A stretch of DNA of 64,000 bases from the NCBI RefSeq assembly GCF_014635825.1, contig NZ_BMDO01000003.1:124001-188000 (forward strand), read 5' to 3'. Positions 51,998 through 61,919 of this stretch are shown piece by piece. Origin of the DNA: Mucilaginibacter galii. GTDB lineage: Bacteria; Bacteroidota; Bacteroidia; Sphingobacteriales; Sphingobacteriaceae. A program made the position numbers and the translations under genes. The notes under the pieces are model-generated. The model was not told the origin of the DNA and made no database searches. It saw nothing but the letters and a program-made list of their open reading frames with translations. Numbering within the stretch: the stretch's first letter is position 1; every line of letters begins with the position of its first letter.

Positions 51998-53389
51998 TTA
52001 TAAGTGGATCACTTCACCGTAAGCATCGGCGGCAGCTTCCATTACGGCTTCGCTCATGGTAGGGTGAGGGTGTACCGATTTAATGATCTCATGGCCGGTA
52101 GCTTCCAGCTTGCGGGCAGTAACTACTTCGGCAATCATTTCGGTAACGTTGTAGCCAATCATGTGTGCTCCTAAGAACTCTCCATATTTAGCATCGAAGA
52201 TTACTTTTACAAAGCCGTCTTTTGCACCTGCTGCACTGGCTTTACCCGATGCTGAGAATGGGAAACGGCCAATCTTAACTTCGTAACCTGCTTCTTTAGC
52301 CGCTTTTTCGGTATAACCTACCGAAGCAACCTCTGGTGAGCAATAAGTACAGCCCGGGATGTTGTTATAATTTAACGGCTCTACATGCTGACCTGCAATT
52401 TTTTCAACGCAGATAATGCCTTCGGCAGAGGCTACGTGAGCCAGGGCCTGGCCTTTAACAATATCGCCAATGGCGTAAATACCTTCGACGTTGGTTTTGT
52501 AAAAATCATCAACCAATACGCGGCCTTTATCAAACTTAACACCGGCTTCCTCTAAACCAAGACCTTCAAGGTTGGTAGCAATACCTACTGCAGAAAGTAC
52601 GATCTCGGCTTCCAGTGTTTCAATACCTTTAGCAGTTTTAACGCTGATCTTGCACAGGTCGCCGCTGCTGTCTACCGATTCAACGGTAGAACCGGTCATG
52701 ATGTTAATACCTTGCTTTTTAAGTATACGGCCTAATTGTTTTGATACTTCTTCGTCCTCTAAAGGCACAATATTATCTAAATACTCAACTACGGTAACGT
52801 TACAGCCCATAGCGTTATAGAAATAAGCAAACTCAATACCTATAGCACCCGAACCTACAACCAGCATTGATTTAGGCATTTTAGGCAATACCATAGCCTG
52901 GCGGTAACCAATTACCTTTTTACCATCTTGTGGCAGGTTAGGCAACTCGCGCGAGCGGCCACCTGTAGCCAATATGATGCTTTTAGCAGTATGTTCAGAC
53001 ATGGTACCATCGGCGGCTTTAACTTCAACGGCGCCTTTACCTTTAAGTTTGCCAAAACCCATGATCACATCGATCTTGTTTTTCTTCATTAAAAACTGAA
53101 CACCTTTGCTCATGCCTTCGGCTACACCGCGGCTGCGTTTAATTACAGCTTCAAAATCAGGCTCGCCTTTAACATCTACGTTAATACCGTAATCGGCAGC
53201 GTGATTAATGTACTCAAAAACCTGGGCGCTTTTTAACAAAGCTTTGGTTGGAATACAACCCCAGTTAAGGCATATACCACCCAGCGATTCTTTTTCGATG
53301 ATGGCTGTTTTTAAACCCAGTTGCGAAGCGCGTATTGCAGCTACATAACCACCAGGACCAGATCCGATAACAATTAAATCGTAGTTCAT
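51998..53389 (-). CDS. lpdA: Dihydrolipoyl dehydrogenase (E3)
   Basis: 463 aa flavoprotein of the 2-oxo acid dehydrogenase complexes. FAD motif VIGSGPGGYVAAIRASQLG, redox-active disulfide in GGICLNWGCIPTKALL, NAD motif MLVVGSGAIGIEFAYFYNAMG, IYAIGDIVKGQALAHVASAEG and the C-terminal dimer His-Glu region SVHPHPTMSEAVMEAAADA. No E1 or E2 genes are near, so it may be shared. A promoter is proposed just upstream. Confidence 0.95.
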   Translation of the reverse strand: MNYDLIVIGSGPGGYVAAIRASQLGLKTAIIEKESLGGICLNWGCIPTKALLKSAQVFEYINHAADYGINVDVKGEPDFEAVIKRSRGVAEGMSKGVQFLMKKNKIDVIMGFGKLKGKGAVEVKAADGTMSEHTAKSIILATGGRSRELPNLPQDGKKVIGYRQAMVLPKMPKSMLVVGSGAIGIEFAYFYNAMGCNVTVVEYLDNIVPLEDEEVSKQLGRILKKQGINIMTGSTVESVDSSGDLCKISVKTAKGIETLEAEIVLSAVGIATNLEGLGLEEAGVKFDKGRVLVDDFYKTNVEGIYAIGDIVKGQALAHVASAEGIICVEKIAGQHVEPLNYNNIPGCTYCSPEVASVGYTEKAAKEAGYEVKIGRFPFSASGKASAAGAKDGFVKVIFDAKYGEFLGAHMIGYNVTEMIAEVVTARKLEATGHEIIKSVHPHPTMSEAVMEAAADAYGEVIHL

Positions 53390-53415
53390 TATGTTTTTCT
53401 TTTTCAGTTCGAGGC

Positions 53416-53446
53416 CAAAGCTAAATAAAAAGCCTGATACAATAAA
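53416..53446 (-). promoter_or_regulatory. Promoter of lpdA
   Basis: Minus strand: TTTA, 19 bases, TAGCTTTG (53416-53423); close to the TTTG-N19-TAnnTTTG form. The -7 box ends 26 bases before the start codon. Confidence 0.5.
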
Positions 53447-53750
53447 GTGTGTTAGTTGAAGCTATTTAGTGGTAAGATGATTATGATTTACAGGTGATTA
53501 TTTAAGAATTTTAGATAAAATGCATTTTGACCCATATTATGGGGCAAAATGAGACTTTAGTTACACATTGTTTAATGAATGCATTATAATGCCGTTATAT
53601 ATTTAATTATCTTAACACTTTTATTACAAATTGTGCAAAAGTTATCTAAATTGTTAACATTAACTTAACACTGTAAATGAAGCCATTGTATATATTTGCA
53701 GGGAATTTTTTAAAAACTATTTAACGTTCATTAAACACAAAACAAAAAGC
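53447..53750. other. Upstream region of the TonB receptor gene
   Basis: AT-rich intergenic DNA between lpdA and the receptor. A TATATTTG -7 box (53691-53698) lies 52 bases before the ATG, without a clear -33 TTTG. Short repeats of TTAACA occur (53653-53670). No gene, RNA or strong hairpin is visible. Confidence 0.5.
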
Positions 53751-56700
53751 ATGAAGAAAACTTTACTTCTCGCATTATTCCTCCTGTTTTCTGCCGCGGC
53801 TACCTTTGCACAGGTAACCACCAGTAGCATGACGGGGCTCATTAAAGATGATAGGAATGAGGTTTTGATTGGCGCAACCGTCAAAGCCACACACGTTCCT
53901 ACCGGTAGTAATTATGTTACTACAACTAACAGCGAAGGCCGCTTTTTAATGTCCAACATGCGTGTTGGCGGCCCTTACACGGTAGTTATATCTTACGTGG
54001 GTTTTAAAACTGAAACCGTTACCGACCTGGTTTTAACCTTAGGTCAGCCTTTAACGGTGAATTATATCCTTAAAGGCAATGGTACAGAGCTTTCTGCTGT
54101 AACTGTAAAAGGTACAACGGCATCACGTGTACTTAACGGTGGCCGTCAGGGTGCTTTAACTAACCTTAACACACGCGAAATTGCTGCTATACCTACTGTA
54201 GGCCGTAGCGTTAACGATTTAACCCGTTTAACACCACAAGCCTCATCAACCAGCCAGGGTGCTATTGGCGGTGGTAACTATCGTCAAAACAACTTTACAG
54301 TTGATGGTGCAAACTTCAACAACCAGTTTGGTATCGGTGGTAACTTACCTGCAAGCGGTGCACCTATTTCTTTAGATGCACTTGCTGAGATCTCGGTAAA
54401 CGTTACGCCGTTTGATGTTCGCCAGTCAGGCTTTATTGGTAGTGCTATTAATGCCGTTACAAAATCAGGTACCAATCAGGTTACCGGTTCAATTTACGGT
54501 TATTATAGAAATGAGAGCATGCAGGGTAGCCATGTAAAAGACAATGTTAAGATTGTGAAGCAGGATCTTTCTCAAAAGACTTACGGTTTTAGCTTAGGCG
54601 GTCCTATCATTAAAAACAAATTATTCTTGTTTTTAAACGCTGAGCGTTACACTAACGATTACCCTGGTCAAACCAACTTTGCATCAACGGCTGCCCGCCC
54701 ATATGGCACAGCCAATCCTGATGTACGCAGACCTACTGCTGATCAGTTGACCACTTACAGTAATTACTTGAGAACTACTTATGGTTATGAAACCGGAGCG
54801 TTTGATAACTATGCATTCCGCGATGAGAACACCAAGATATTGGCACGCTTAGACTGGAACATTAACGACTACAACAAATTTACTGTACGTTACAGCCAGG
54901 TGGAAAGTACTTCGCCAAGTTTTGCCAGTACGTCACGTTCTCCGTTAGCGTCTTTCTCTCAAACTCGTACCAGCCAATATGCATTGCAGTTTCAAAACTC
55001 AAACTATGGTCAGGATCAAAACCTGTACTCTATTGCTGCTGAGTTAAACTCAAACTTTACCATGTTTGGCCGTAAGGTATCAAACACTTTGCGTGGTACA
55101 TGGACTCACCAAAATGATCCACGTAGCTCAAACAGTTCAGTATTTCCGTTCGTAGATATCTTATCACCAAATGGTAGTGACTTAAACGTTCCTTTAACCT
55201 CATTTGGTTATGAGCCATTTACTTATGGTAACCTGCGCGACGTTAAAACGTACTCGTTTATTGATAACCTGACCTGGAACATTGGCAAGCACAACTTTAC
55301 TTTAGGAGCTCAGGCTGATTTCAGTACTACTACTAACGGTTTCCAACGTTTTGGAACCAGCTATTATACTTTTGCTTCATGGGATGATTTCGTAGGTGGT
55401 AAAAAGCCTGTTGATTTTGCAGTAACTTTCCCACTGAACCAAGGATTTAATCAAGTATTCCCAACTTTTAAATTTGCGCAATACGCAGGTTACTTCCAGG
55501 ATGAGATCAACGTATCTGACCGATTCAAAGTTACTCCGGGCTTGCGTTTAGACCTGGCTACTTACCCTGGTGTTGAACAAATTAAAACCCACCCATTAGT
55601 AGCTAATTTGCTGTTTAACGGCGGTCAGTTTATGAACACCGGTTTATTGCCAACTCCACGTATTATGCCTTCACCACGTATTGGTTTTAACTACGATGTA
55701 TTTGGTAACCGCAGCTTACAAGTACGAGGTGGTACCGGTATCTTCACTGGTCAGGTTCCTTTTGTATGGATAGTTGCTCAATCTGGTGACTCTGGTTTGT
55801 TACAATTTACTCAAACTTATGAAACACCAGCGGCTAACAACGGTCGTGCATCTGCTAACAGTGCTAATTTTGTAACGCCTGGCCCTTTCAACGTTAACCC
55901 ATTTGCTTACGTTGATCCTAATGCTTACCAAAAAATTGGTACTTCAGTACCATCGGCTATCAGCGCTATCAGCCCTAAATTCAAAAACCCTCAACAATGG
56001 AAGAGTACTTTAGCAATAGATGCTAAATTACCATTCGGCATTGTAGGTACTATTGAAGGTATTTACGGCAAAGATCTGAACATTGCCAAAGGTGAGAACA
56101 TCAACTTAGTTGATCCAACTCCTTTAAATGTTGCCGGTTATCCAGATAACCGTCCAATTTATCCTTCAGCAGTTAGTGGCAAATTTATTAACCCGCTTAC
56201 TGCTGCTAACTCTGCTACACCGAACATCCCGGTACGCAATGGCGCTGCCAACGGTACTCAGGCCTTAAATGCTATCATGTTGAAAAATGCATCACAAGGC
56301 TACTACTGGTCGGTTACCGGTAAATTAGACAAACAATTTGGCAAAGGCTTTTTTGGATCAGTTGCTTATACTAAAAGCCAGGCTAAAAACCTGTATGATG
56401 GTAGCGGTGATCAGTTGATCAATACATGGTCAATTACCCAAATCTCAAATAACGCTAACAATCCTGATCTTGCTTCAGCAAGTTATGTAGTGCCAGATCG
56501 TTTGATCGCTTACGTATCATACCGTAAAGAGTACCTGAAACACTTGGCTACTACCTTATCATTATTTTATGAAGGTTCTATTGCCGGTCGTTTCTCTTAT
56601 ACTTACTCAGCCGACTTTAACCGCGATGGTCAAACCAACGATTTGATTTACATCCCTCGTAATCCATCTGAGATCACTTTTGCACCTAACACAGTAGGTA

Positions 56701-57149
56701 CAGGAGCTAATGCGGTTACTTATAGTGAAGCTACGCAATCGGAAGCTTTCTTCAAATACATAGCCCAAGATGATTATTTGAGCAAGCACCAAGGTGAGTA
56801 CGCTAAACGTAACGGAGCTCAAATTCCATGGAGAAGCCAATTTGACTTTAAATTTGCTCAGGATTTATTTGTTAATGTTGGTGGCAAACGTAATACTATC
56901 CAGTTTACTGCAGACATCCTAAACGTAGGTAACTTGTTGAACAAAAATTGGGGTACTTACAAATTGGTTAATAACAGCGCCATTTTAGCTCCTGCTAACG
57001 CTGCAGCTTTGGTAGCTGGTGGAACCGTTAAACCAACTTTCCGTTTAAACTTAGATCGTGGTAGCTTAATCTCTGAAACTTTCAGAGATAACAACACTAC
57101 TACTTCTACTTATTACATGCAATTAGGTTTAAGATACATCTTCAACTAA
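53751..57149 (+). CDS. Oar-like TonB-dependent outer membrane receptor
   Basis: 1132 aa. Signal peptide MKKTLLLALFLLFSAAATFAQ, then a carboxypeptidase-regulatory-like beta-sandwich (GLIKDDRNEVLIGATVKATHVPTGSNYVTTTNSEGRF, residues about 28-110). A plug domain follows (REIAAIPTVGRSVNDLTRLTPQAS, FDVRQSGFIGSAINAVTKSGTNQ) and a long beta-barrel ending with an aromatic residue (YIFN). Residues 200-245 match Oar/TonB receptors. No SusD gene follows, so it is not part of a classical PUL. Single gene with terminator. Confidence 0.92.
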   Translation: MKKTLLLALFLLFSAAATFAQVTTSSMTGLIKDDRNEVLIGATVKATHVPTGSNYVTTTNSEGRFLMSNMRVGGPYTVVISYVGFKTETVTDLVLTLGQPLTVNYILKGNGTELSAVTVKGTTASRVLNGGRQGALTNLNTREIAAIPTVGRSVNDLTRLTPQASSTSQGAIGGGNYRQNNFTVDGANFNNQFGIGGNLPASGAPISLDALAEISVNVTPFDVRQSGFIGSAINAVTKSGTNQVTGSIYGYYRNESMQGSHVKDNVKIVKQDLSQKTYGFSLGGPIIKNKLFLFLNAERYTNDYPGQTNFASTAARPYGTANPDVRRPTADQLTTYSNYLRTTYGYETGAFDNYAFRDENTKILARLDWNINDYNKFTVRYSQVESTSPSFASTSRSPLASFSQTRTSQYALQFQNSNYGQDQNLYSIAAELNSNFTMFGRKVSNTLRGTWTHQNDPRSSNSSVFPFVDILSPNGSDLNVPLTSFGYEPFTYGNLRDVKTYSFIDNLTWNIGKHNFTLGAQADFSTTTNGFQRFGTSYYTFASWDDFVGGKKPVDFAVTFPLNQGFNQVFPTFKFAQYAGYFQDEINVSDRFKVTPGLRLDLATYPGVEQIKTHPLVANLLFNGGQFMNTGLLPTPRIMPSPRIGFNYDVFGNRSLQVRGGTGIFTGQVPFVWIVAQSGDSGLLQFTQTYETPAANNGRASANSANFVTPGPFNVNPFAYVDPNAYQKIGTSVPSAISAISPKFKNPQQWKSTLAIDAKLPFGIVGTIEGIYGKDLNIAKGENINLVDPTPLNVAGYPDNRPIYPSAVSGKFINPLTAANSATPNIPVRNGAANGTQALNAIMLKNASQGYYWSVTGKLDKQFGKGFFGSVAYTKSQAKNLYDGSGDQLINTWSITQISNNANNPDLASASYVVPDRLIAYVSYRKEYLKHLATTLSLFYEGSIAGRFSYTYSADFNRDGQTNDLIYIPRNPSEITFAPNTVGTGANAVTYSEATQSEAFFKYIAQDDYLSKHQGEYAKRNGAQIPWRSQFDFKFAQDLFVNVGGKRNTIQFTADILNVGNLLNKNWGTYKLVNNSAILAPANAAALVAGGTVKPTFRLNLDRGSLISETFRDNNTTTSTYYMQLGLRYIFN

Positions 57150-57167
57150 TAGTAATAGTATAAAATT

Positions 57168-57200
57168 GAAAAGCCGGGTCAGCAATGATCCGGCTTTTTT
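57168..57200 (+). terminator. Terminator after the TonB receptor gene
   Basis: AAAAGCCGGGTCA / TGATCCGGCTTTT (one wobble), GCAA loop, then TTTTTTG. Confidence 0.9.
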
Positions 57201-57258
57201 GTGTCTTAGAATATGTAATATTTTCGAAATAAAAGTGCTTTTTAGTGAATTCAGGTAG

Positions 57259-57960
57259 CTATTTGCGCTCTTTATACGTTCCTAATAACCTGTCCCAAAT
57301 TGAGGTATAAAAGCCAAAGTTGCAGTTAATGTCCTGATGATGGTTGTGATGAAAAGAGGAAGTTCCCCAATATTTTAAAAAGGGATTTGTAGTGATGCTT
57401 TGGGGTAATGGCTCAAAGCCTAAATGCCCTATAATGCCGAAGATAACATTTAGGGTTAAGTAGGCTATCACAGCATAGAAATTAAAACCGTAAGCACTTA
57501 ATACAATTAACCACAGCGCGCCAAAACCTATGGTTTCAAGTGGGTGTAGCACGTACAGGTCGATGGGTGTGGGGTTATGATATTGATGGTGTAGCCCATG
57601 TATAACCTTGTATGCGGCGGTATGATGAATAAAGTAGTGGAAAATATACATGGCTAAATCCATAGCCAGAAAGAGGATTAAGAAATCGGATAACAAATGC
57701 CATGAAACCGAAAATTCAAGCCGGATATAGTGGTGTTGCCATAACCAAAAGCCAGCATAGGTAATAGCCGTATTAATAAGGTTGGTAAGCAGACATAGCC
57801 AATATTCTGAGGAAGTAACTGAAGGTACCTGTATTTTATAACGTCTTAAAATTAGTAAACCAAACAGCAGCGAGGTTGCGGTTACCAGCAAATTTTCGAT
57901 AAGAAATATGAGCCACAGTAAAACCGCAGATTGCTGGTTTAAAAAGTTTAAAACATTCAC
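57259..57960 (-). CDS. Sterol desaturase / fatty acid hydroxylase family protein
   Basis: 233 aa, about four spans. Di-iron His boxes: HYFIHHTAAYKVIHGLHHQYHNPTP (about residues 109-133) and HHNHHQDINCNFGFYTSIWDRLLGTY near the end. Members hydroxylate or desaturate membrane lipids, e.g. sphingolipids or carotenoids, in an O2-dependent way. The start codon is GTG (57958-57960), as no in-frame ATG fits. It begins 6 bases after the purM stop, so it is probably co-transcribed with it, an unusual partner. Confidence 0.87.
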   Translation of the reverse strand: MNVLNFLNQQSAVLLWLIFLIENLLVTATSLLFGLLILRRYKIQVPSVTSSEYWLCLLTNLINTAITYAGFWLWQHHYIRLEFSVSWHLLSDFLILFLAMDLAMYIFHYFIHHTAAYKVIHGLHHQYHNPTPIDLYVLHPLETIGFGALWLIVLSAYGFNFYAVIAYLTLNVIFGIIGHLGFEPLPQSITTNPFLKYWGTSSFHHNHHQDINCNFGFYTSIWDRLLGTYKERK

Positions 57961-57966
57961 TTCATA

Positions 57967-59148
57967 TTAATTATACACAAACTCGCCAAATTCCGATTTC
58001 ACAGTAACCTGCTTTTGATCAGCAGCTTCCACGCGCCCAACGATTTGCGCTTCAATACCAAAACTTTGCGAGATGGCAATGAGTTCCTGGGCTATATCTT
58101 CTGAAACGTAAAGCTCCATACGGTGCCCCATATTAAAGACCTTGTACATTTCCTGCCAGCTGGTGCCGGATTCCTGTTGTATGAGTTTGAACAGTGGAGG
58201 TACCGGAAAGAGGTTATCTTTAATAACATGTACATCATTTACAAAGTGCAGCACTTTGGTTTGTGCGCCTCCGCTGCAATGTACCATGCCATCTATCTGG
58301 CTGCGGTATTTATCCAATATAGCTTTAATCACAGGGGCGTAAGTACGGGTTGGCGATAATACCAGTTTACCCGCAGTTATGGTTTGTCCATTGCCGATAT
58401 CGATCAAATCGGTAAGGTTTTTACTGCCTGAAAATACCAGGCTTTCGGGCACCGCCGGGTCGAAGCTTTCGCTGAACTGCTGAGCTATAGACTTGTTAAA
58501 AACATCATGACGGGCCGAGGTTAATCCGTTAGAGCCCATACCACCGTTGTATTCTTTTTCATAAGTTGCTTGTCCATAAGAGGCTAAGCCTACAATCACG
58601 TTGCCCGGTTTAATGCGGTGATTAGAAATCACATCTTCGCGCTTTAAACGGCAGGTAACGGTAGAATCCACAATGATAGTACGCACCAGATCGCCTACAT
58701 CGGCGGTTTCGCCACCGGTGGAGTAGATGCCTATACCGTAGCTGCGAAGTTCTTCCAAAATTTCTTCGGTACCATTAATGATGGCTGCAATTACTTCGCC
58801 CGGAATAAGATTTTTATTACGGCCAATGGTTGAGGATAGCAGGATGTTGTCAGTAGCGCCTACGCAAAGCAGATCATCCAAATTCATAATAATGGCATCC
58901 TGAGCAATACCGCGCCAAACCGAAACGTCGTCGGTTTGTTTCCAGTATACGTAAGCAAGCGATGATTTGGTGCCGGCACCATCTGCATGCATAATATTGC
59001 AGTACAGCGGGTCGTTAGTTAATATATCAGGTATTATTTTACAAAATGCTTTAGGGAAAAGGCCCTTGTCTATGTTTTTAATAGCCTGGTGTACATCATC
59101 TTTAGAAGCCGATACACCCCGCTGATCATATCTTTGCTCAGAAATCAT
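57967..59148 (-). CDS. purM: Phosphoribosylformylglycinamidine cyclo-ligase
   Basis: 393 aa from the ATG at 59148. Converts FGAM to AIR in purine synthesis. The N-terminal RYDQRGVSASKDDVHQAIKNID and the ATP/Mg region ADGAGTKSSLAYVYWKQTDD match PurM-like 'AIR synthase-related' proteins, as do YSTGGETADVGDL, VGLASYG and NMGHRMELYVS. It is longer than E. coli PurM (345 aa), as usual for Bacteroidota. A minus-strand TATATTTG (59152-59159) ends 3 bases before the ATG. Head of an operon with a desaturase-type gene. Confidence 0.9.
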   Translation of the reverse strand: MISEQRYDQRGVSASKDDVHQAIKNIDKGLFPKAFCKIIPDILTNDPLYCNIMHADGAGTKSSLAYVYWKQTDDVSVWRGIAQDAIIMNLDDLLCVGATDNILLSSTIGRNKNLIPGEVIAAIINGTEEILEELRSYGIGIYSTGGETADVGDLVRTIIVDSTVTCRLKREDVISNHRIKPGNVIVGLASYGQATYEKEYNGGMGSNGLTSARHDVFNKSIAQQFSESFDPAVPESLVFSGSKNLTDLIDIGNGQTITAGKLVLSPTRTYAPVIKAILDKYRSQIDGMVHCSGGAQTKVLHFVNDVHVIKDNLFPVPPLFKLIQQESGTSWQEMYKVFNMGHRMELYVSEDIAQELIAISQSFGIEAQIVGRVEAADQKQVTVKSEFGEFVYN

Positions 59149-59207
59149 GGTCAAATATACGGCTTACGTTAGTAAAAATCGTTACTTTGCTTTACATCTC
59201 CACAGCT

Positions 59208-60989
59208 ATGCTGAAAACACTCTTACATAAAATTAACCACTGGCGCTCTAACCAGACTACACCGCGCAACTTTTTAATTTACTGCAGCGTGCTGGTTGGC
59301 CTGCTGGGTGGTATGGCAGCCGTTGTATTAAAGTACCTGGTGCATTTAATGGAAGAGTTAAGCCGCCATATAGCCCAGCAGGTGCCTTACCATTACAGCT
59401 TTTTATTATTGCCTGCTTTGGGCTTGTTACTCACAGTGGCCTATCAGCACCTCGTAAACCGAGATCATTTGCAAAAAGGGATAGGCAATATCCTGATGAA
59501 CATAAAGAAGAACAAAGCCAATATACCTTATGATAATGCCTACGCTCATTTAATCAGTAGCTCCCTAACCGTAGGCTTTGGCGGTTCATCGGGGTTAGAG
59601 GCACCGATTGTGGTGACTGGTGCAGCCATGGGTTCTAATGCAGCCCGCTTTTTTAACCTCAGTACATACGAAAAAACAGTTTTACTGGCGGCCGGATCAG
59701 CGGCAGGTATTGCCGCGGTATTTAACAGTCCTATAGCCGGGGTGCTGTTTGCCCTGGAGATACTGATAGGGGAAATAACCATCCCAACCTTTATACCGCT
59801 GCTGATAGCCTCGGCTACTGGGGTGGTGGTAGGTAAGTTGCTGCATTCAAGGCAGTTGTTTCACCTGGTTACCGAGGGATGGTTAATGACCGCGTTACCT
59901 TTTTATGTGGTATTAGGCGTATTAAGCGGCTTAATTGCCGTATACATTAATAAGGTAGCCCATAATCTTGAAAGCGGTATCCTCAAGAAACATAACCGGT
60001 ATTTGCGGGCCGCCGCAGGCGGTTTAATGCTGGGTGTGCTTATACTTCTGTTTCCGCCATTGCTTGGTGAGGGGTACCATTATCTGCAAGCTATTCTTAA
60101 TGGTAATGTGGAGGTGCTCAAAGAGGAGTCATTATATGCCGATTGGCTCTCCGATCCTATATTTATGCTGGTTTTTATAGCTGCGCTGGTTATGATCAAG
60201 ATCGTAGCTGCGGGCATTACTCTGGGTGCGGGTGGTAACGGTGGTACCTTTGCCCCAACCATGTTTACAGGTGCTTTCCTGGGTTTATTATTGGCTTACG
60301 GCGTTAACCAAACAGGGCTTATTCATCTGAGTACCAGTAACTTTATAGCAGTTGGCATGGCCGGTGCATTGAGTGGCGTATTGCATGCCCCGCTTACTGC
60401 CATATTCCTCATTGCCGAAATTACGGGCGGCTACCTGCTCTTTATTCCGCTCATGATCGTGTCAGCTATATCCTATATCATATCCCGCTTGTTTAATCCG
60501 CATAATATGTACTGGCATGCGCTGATCCATGAAAAGGACATTCACCCCGATCAAGATTACAGTATGTTGAACAATATAAGCCTGCAAAACCTTATTAATA
60601 AGGATTTTACAGCGTTAAGTAAAGATATGCCGTTGACTGATTTTTACAAGATATTATCCAGCAGTACGGCCAATATTTTCGCCGTAACCAACAGCCAGCA
60701 GCAGCTTGAGGGCGTAATTTGGATGGATGAGATACGTAAGCAAATGTTCAAAGTTAACAGTGCCGATGCCGTGGTAGGCGATGTTATGGTTAAGCCGCCG
60801 GCTATTATCAGTTATAATCAGCCTGTAAGCAGTGTAATGAACGTTTTTGACAACATGGACGTGTGGCAGTTGCCCGTTGTGAAGAACGAAAAGTTTGTAG
60901 GCTTTGTTTCCAAATCGGCGTTGTTAACGCAGTACAGGCAGGTGTTTATACAACAACACAAAGAGGCGGATTTCTTTGTAAAGCCGTAG
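59208..60989 (+). CDS. CLC-family chloride channel/transporter with C-terminal CBS region
   Basis: 593 aa from the ATG at 59208. CLC core with about 12 hydrophobic segments: selectivity region GGSSGLEAPIVVTGAAMG containing the gating Glu, FNSPIAGVLFALEI, and GAGGNGGTFAPTMFTGAFLG. The C-terminal 140 residues hold CBS-like units (INKDFTALSKDMPLTDFYKILSSST; VGDVMVKPPAIISYNQPVSSVMNVFDNMDVWQLPVV). It may be a Cl-/H+ exchanger; the LEAP motif keeps the Glu needed. Divergent from purM. Confidence 0.93.
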   Translation: MLKTLLHKINHWRSNQTTPRNFLIYCSVLVGLLGGMAAVVLKYLVHLMEELSRHIAQQVPYHYSFLLLPALGLLLTVAYQHLVNRDHLQKGIGNILMNIKKNKANIPYDNAYAHLISSSLTVGFGGSSGLEAPIVVTGAAMGSNAARFFNLSTYEKTVLLAAGSAAGIAAVFNSPIAGVLFALEILIGEITIPTFIPLLIASATGVVVGKLLHSRQLFHLVTEGWLMTALPFYVVLGVLSGLIAVYINKVAHNLESGILKKHNRYLRAAAGGLMLGVLILLFPPLLGEGYHYLQAILNGNVEVLKEESLYADWLSDPIFMLVFIAALVMIKIVAAGITLGAGGNGGTFAPTMFTGAFLGLLLAYGVNQTGLIHLSTSNFIAVGMAGALSGVLHAPLTAIFLIAEITGGYLLFIPLMIVSAISYIISRLFNPHNMYWHALIHEKDIHPDQDYSMLNNISLQNLINKDFTALSKDMPLTDFYKILSSSTANIFAVTNSQQQLEGVIWMDEIRKQMFKVNSADAVVGDVMVKPPAIISYNQPVSSVMNVFDNMDVWQLPVVKNEKFVGFVSKSALLTQYRQVFIQQHKEADFFVKP

Positions 60990-61247
60990 TTTTCGATTCA
61001 TATTTATTTAGTAAAGCTTCTGTTTTCTTCATAAAACTTCATATTTCTTCATTAAAGTAGATTGGTTTATTGGCAAGGTGGATAAGACTGGAAACTTGCT
61101 CGGATAGGCCATAAACCTGCCCGATAAATTGGCCCAATATTGCTGCAACATAACGCCCCCAAAATTGTTAGGTAGGGGTTACGACGGATTGGAGGTCAAA
61201 CTCTAAATCGTTGTAAAATTCAACTACATCCTTATTTATACTCCGGC

Positions 61248-61895
61248 ATGAAAAGTACGAACTGGAAAAAGAACTTATCCCTTTGCGCAATAGCTTTGCT
61301 GGCCTTACAAGCCTGCAATACCAAACCCAGCCACAAGCAAGAAGCTAAAACAAAGCAAGACTCAACAGTAAAAGCAACTTCAGGAGCGCAATATGCGCCG
61401 GTGAACACCTGGATTGATGATTTCCGCAACTTCAGGACGGCCGTTTACCAAAAAGATATTGATAAACAGAAAACCTATTTTGATTTCCCGCTAAATGCCG
61501 ATACCACCCAAATATGGGAACTGGTTTATGATGGTGCCGAAGAAGGTAAGCGCCCAAAAACATTTCCGGGTACTTTTACTGAGGCTGACTTTGTAAAACA
61601 CCAATCTGTCATTTTTACGGAAGCATTTACCAAAAGCCTGCTCAAGGAAAAAAGCGAAAAAATCACTCAAGCGGACGGTTACACCACGCCTAAGATTAAT
61701 GACGGTAAGGACGGCTATTACATGGTAGCCAGCTACGACAAGGCAGCAAAAACACTTACACTCACACTATCTTACCCGGGTGGTATCGATGAGGAGGGCA
61801 ATTATGTAAGCGAAGGCGAATACGCTATCATCTACTTCTTTAAAGTAGAAAATAACAAGTATTTGAAATTTGAAAAGGTGCTTTTTGCAGGGTAG
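61248..61895 (+). CDS. Hypothetical lipoprotein
   Basis: 215 aa. Signal peptide with lipobox LALQAC (Cys at about residue 24) then NTKPSHKQEAKTKQD. The body has an NTWIDDFRNFRTAVYQKDIDKQKTYFDFPLNADTTQIW start, acidic and aromatic repeats, and a beta-rich end (KTLTLTLSYPGGIDEEGNYVSEGEYAIIYFFKVENNKYLKFEKV). No family recognised. The upstream 258 bases carry no visible gene or clear promoter. Single gene. Confidence 0.75.
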   Translation: MKSTNWKKNLSLCAIALLALQACNTKPSHKQEAKTKQDSTVKATSGAQYAPVNTWIDDFRNFRTAVYQKDIDKQKTYFDFPLNADTTQIWELVYDGAEEGKRPKTFPGTFTEADFVKHQSVIFTEAFTKSLLKEKSEKITQADGYTTPKINDGKDGYYMVASYDKAAKTLTLTLSYPGGIDEEGNYVSEGEYAIIYFFKVENNKYLKFEKVLFAG

Positions 61896-61919
61896 TAACG
61901 GTTAACAACAGGTGGACTA

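Noticed and set aside
61044-61160. Short minus-strand open frame (about 35 codons) between the CLC and lipoprotein genes
   Set aside because: It has no start codon after the upstream stop and no recognisable family; open length is within chance.
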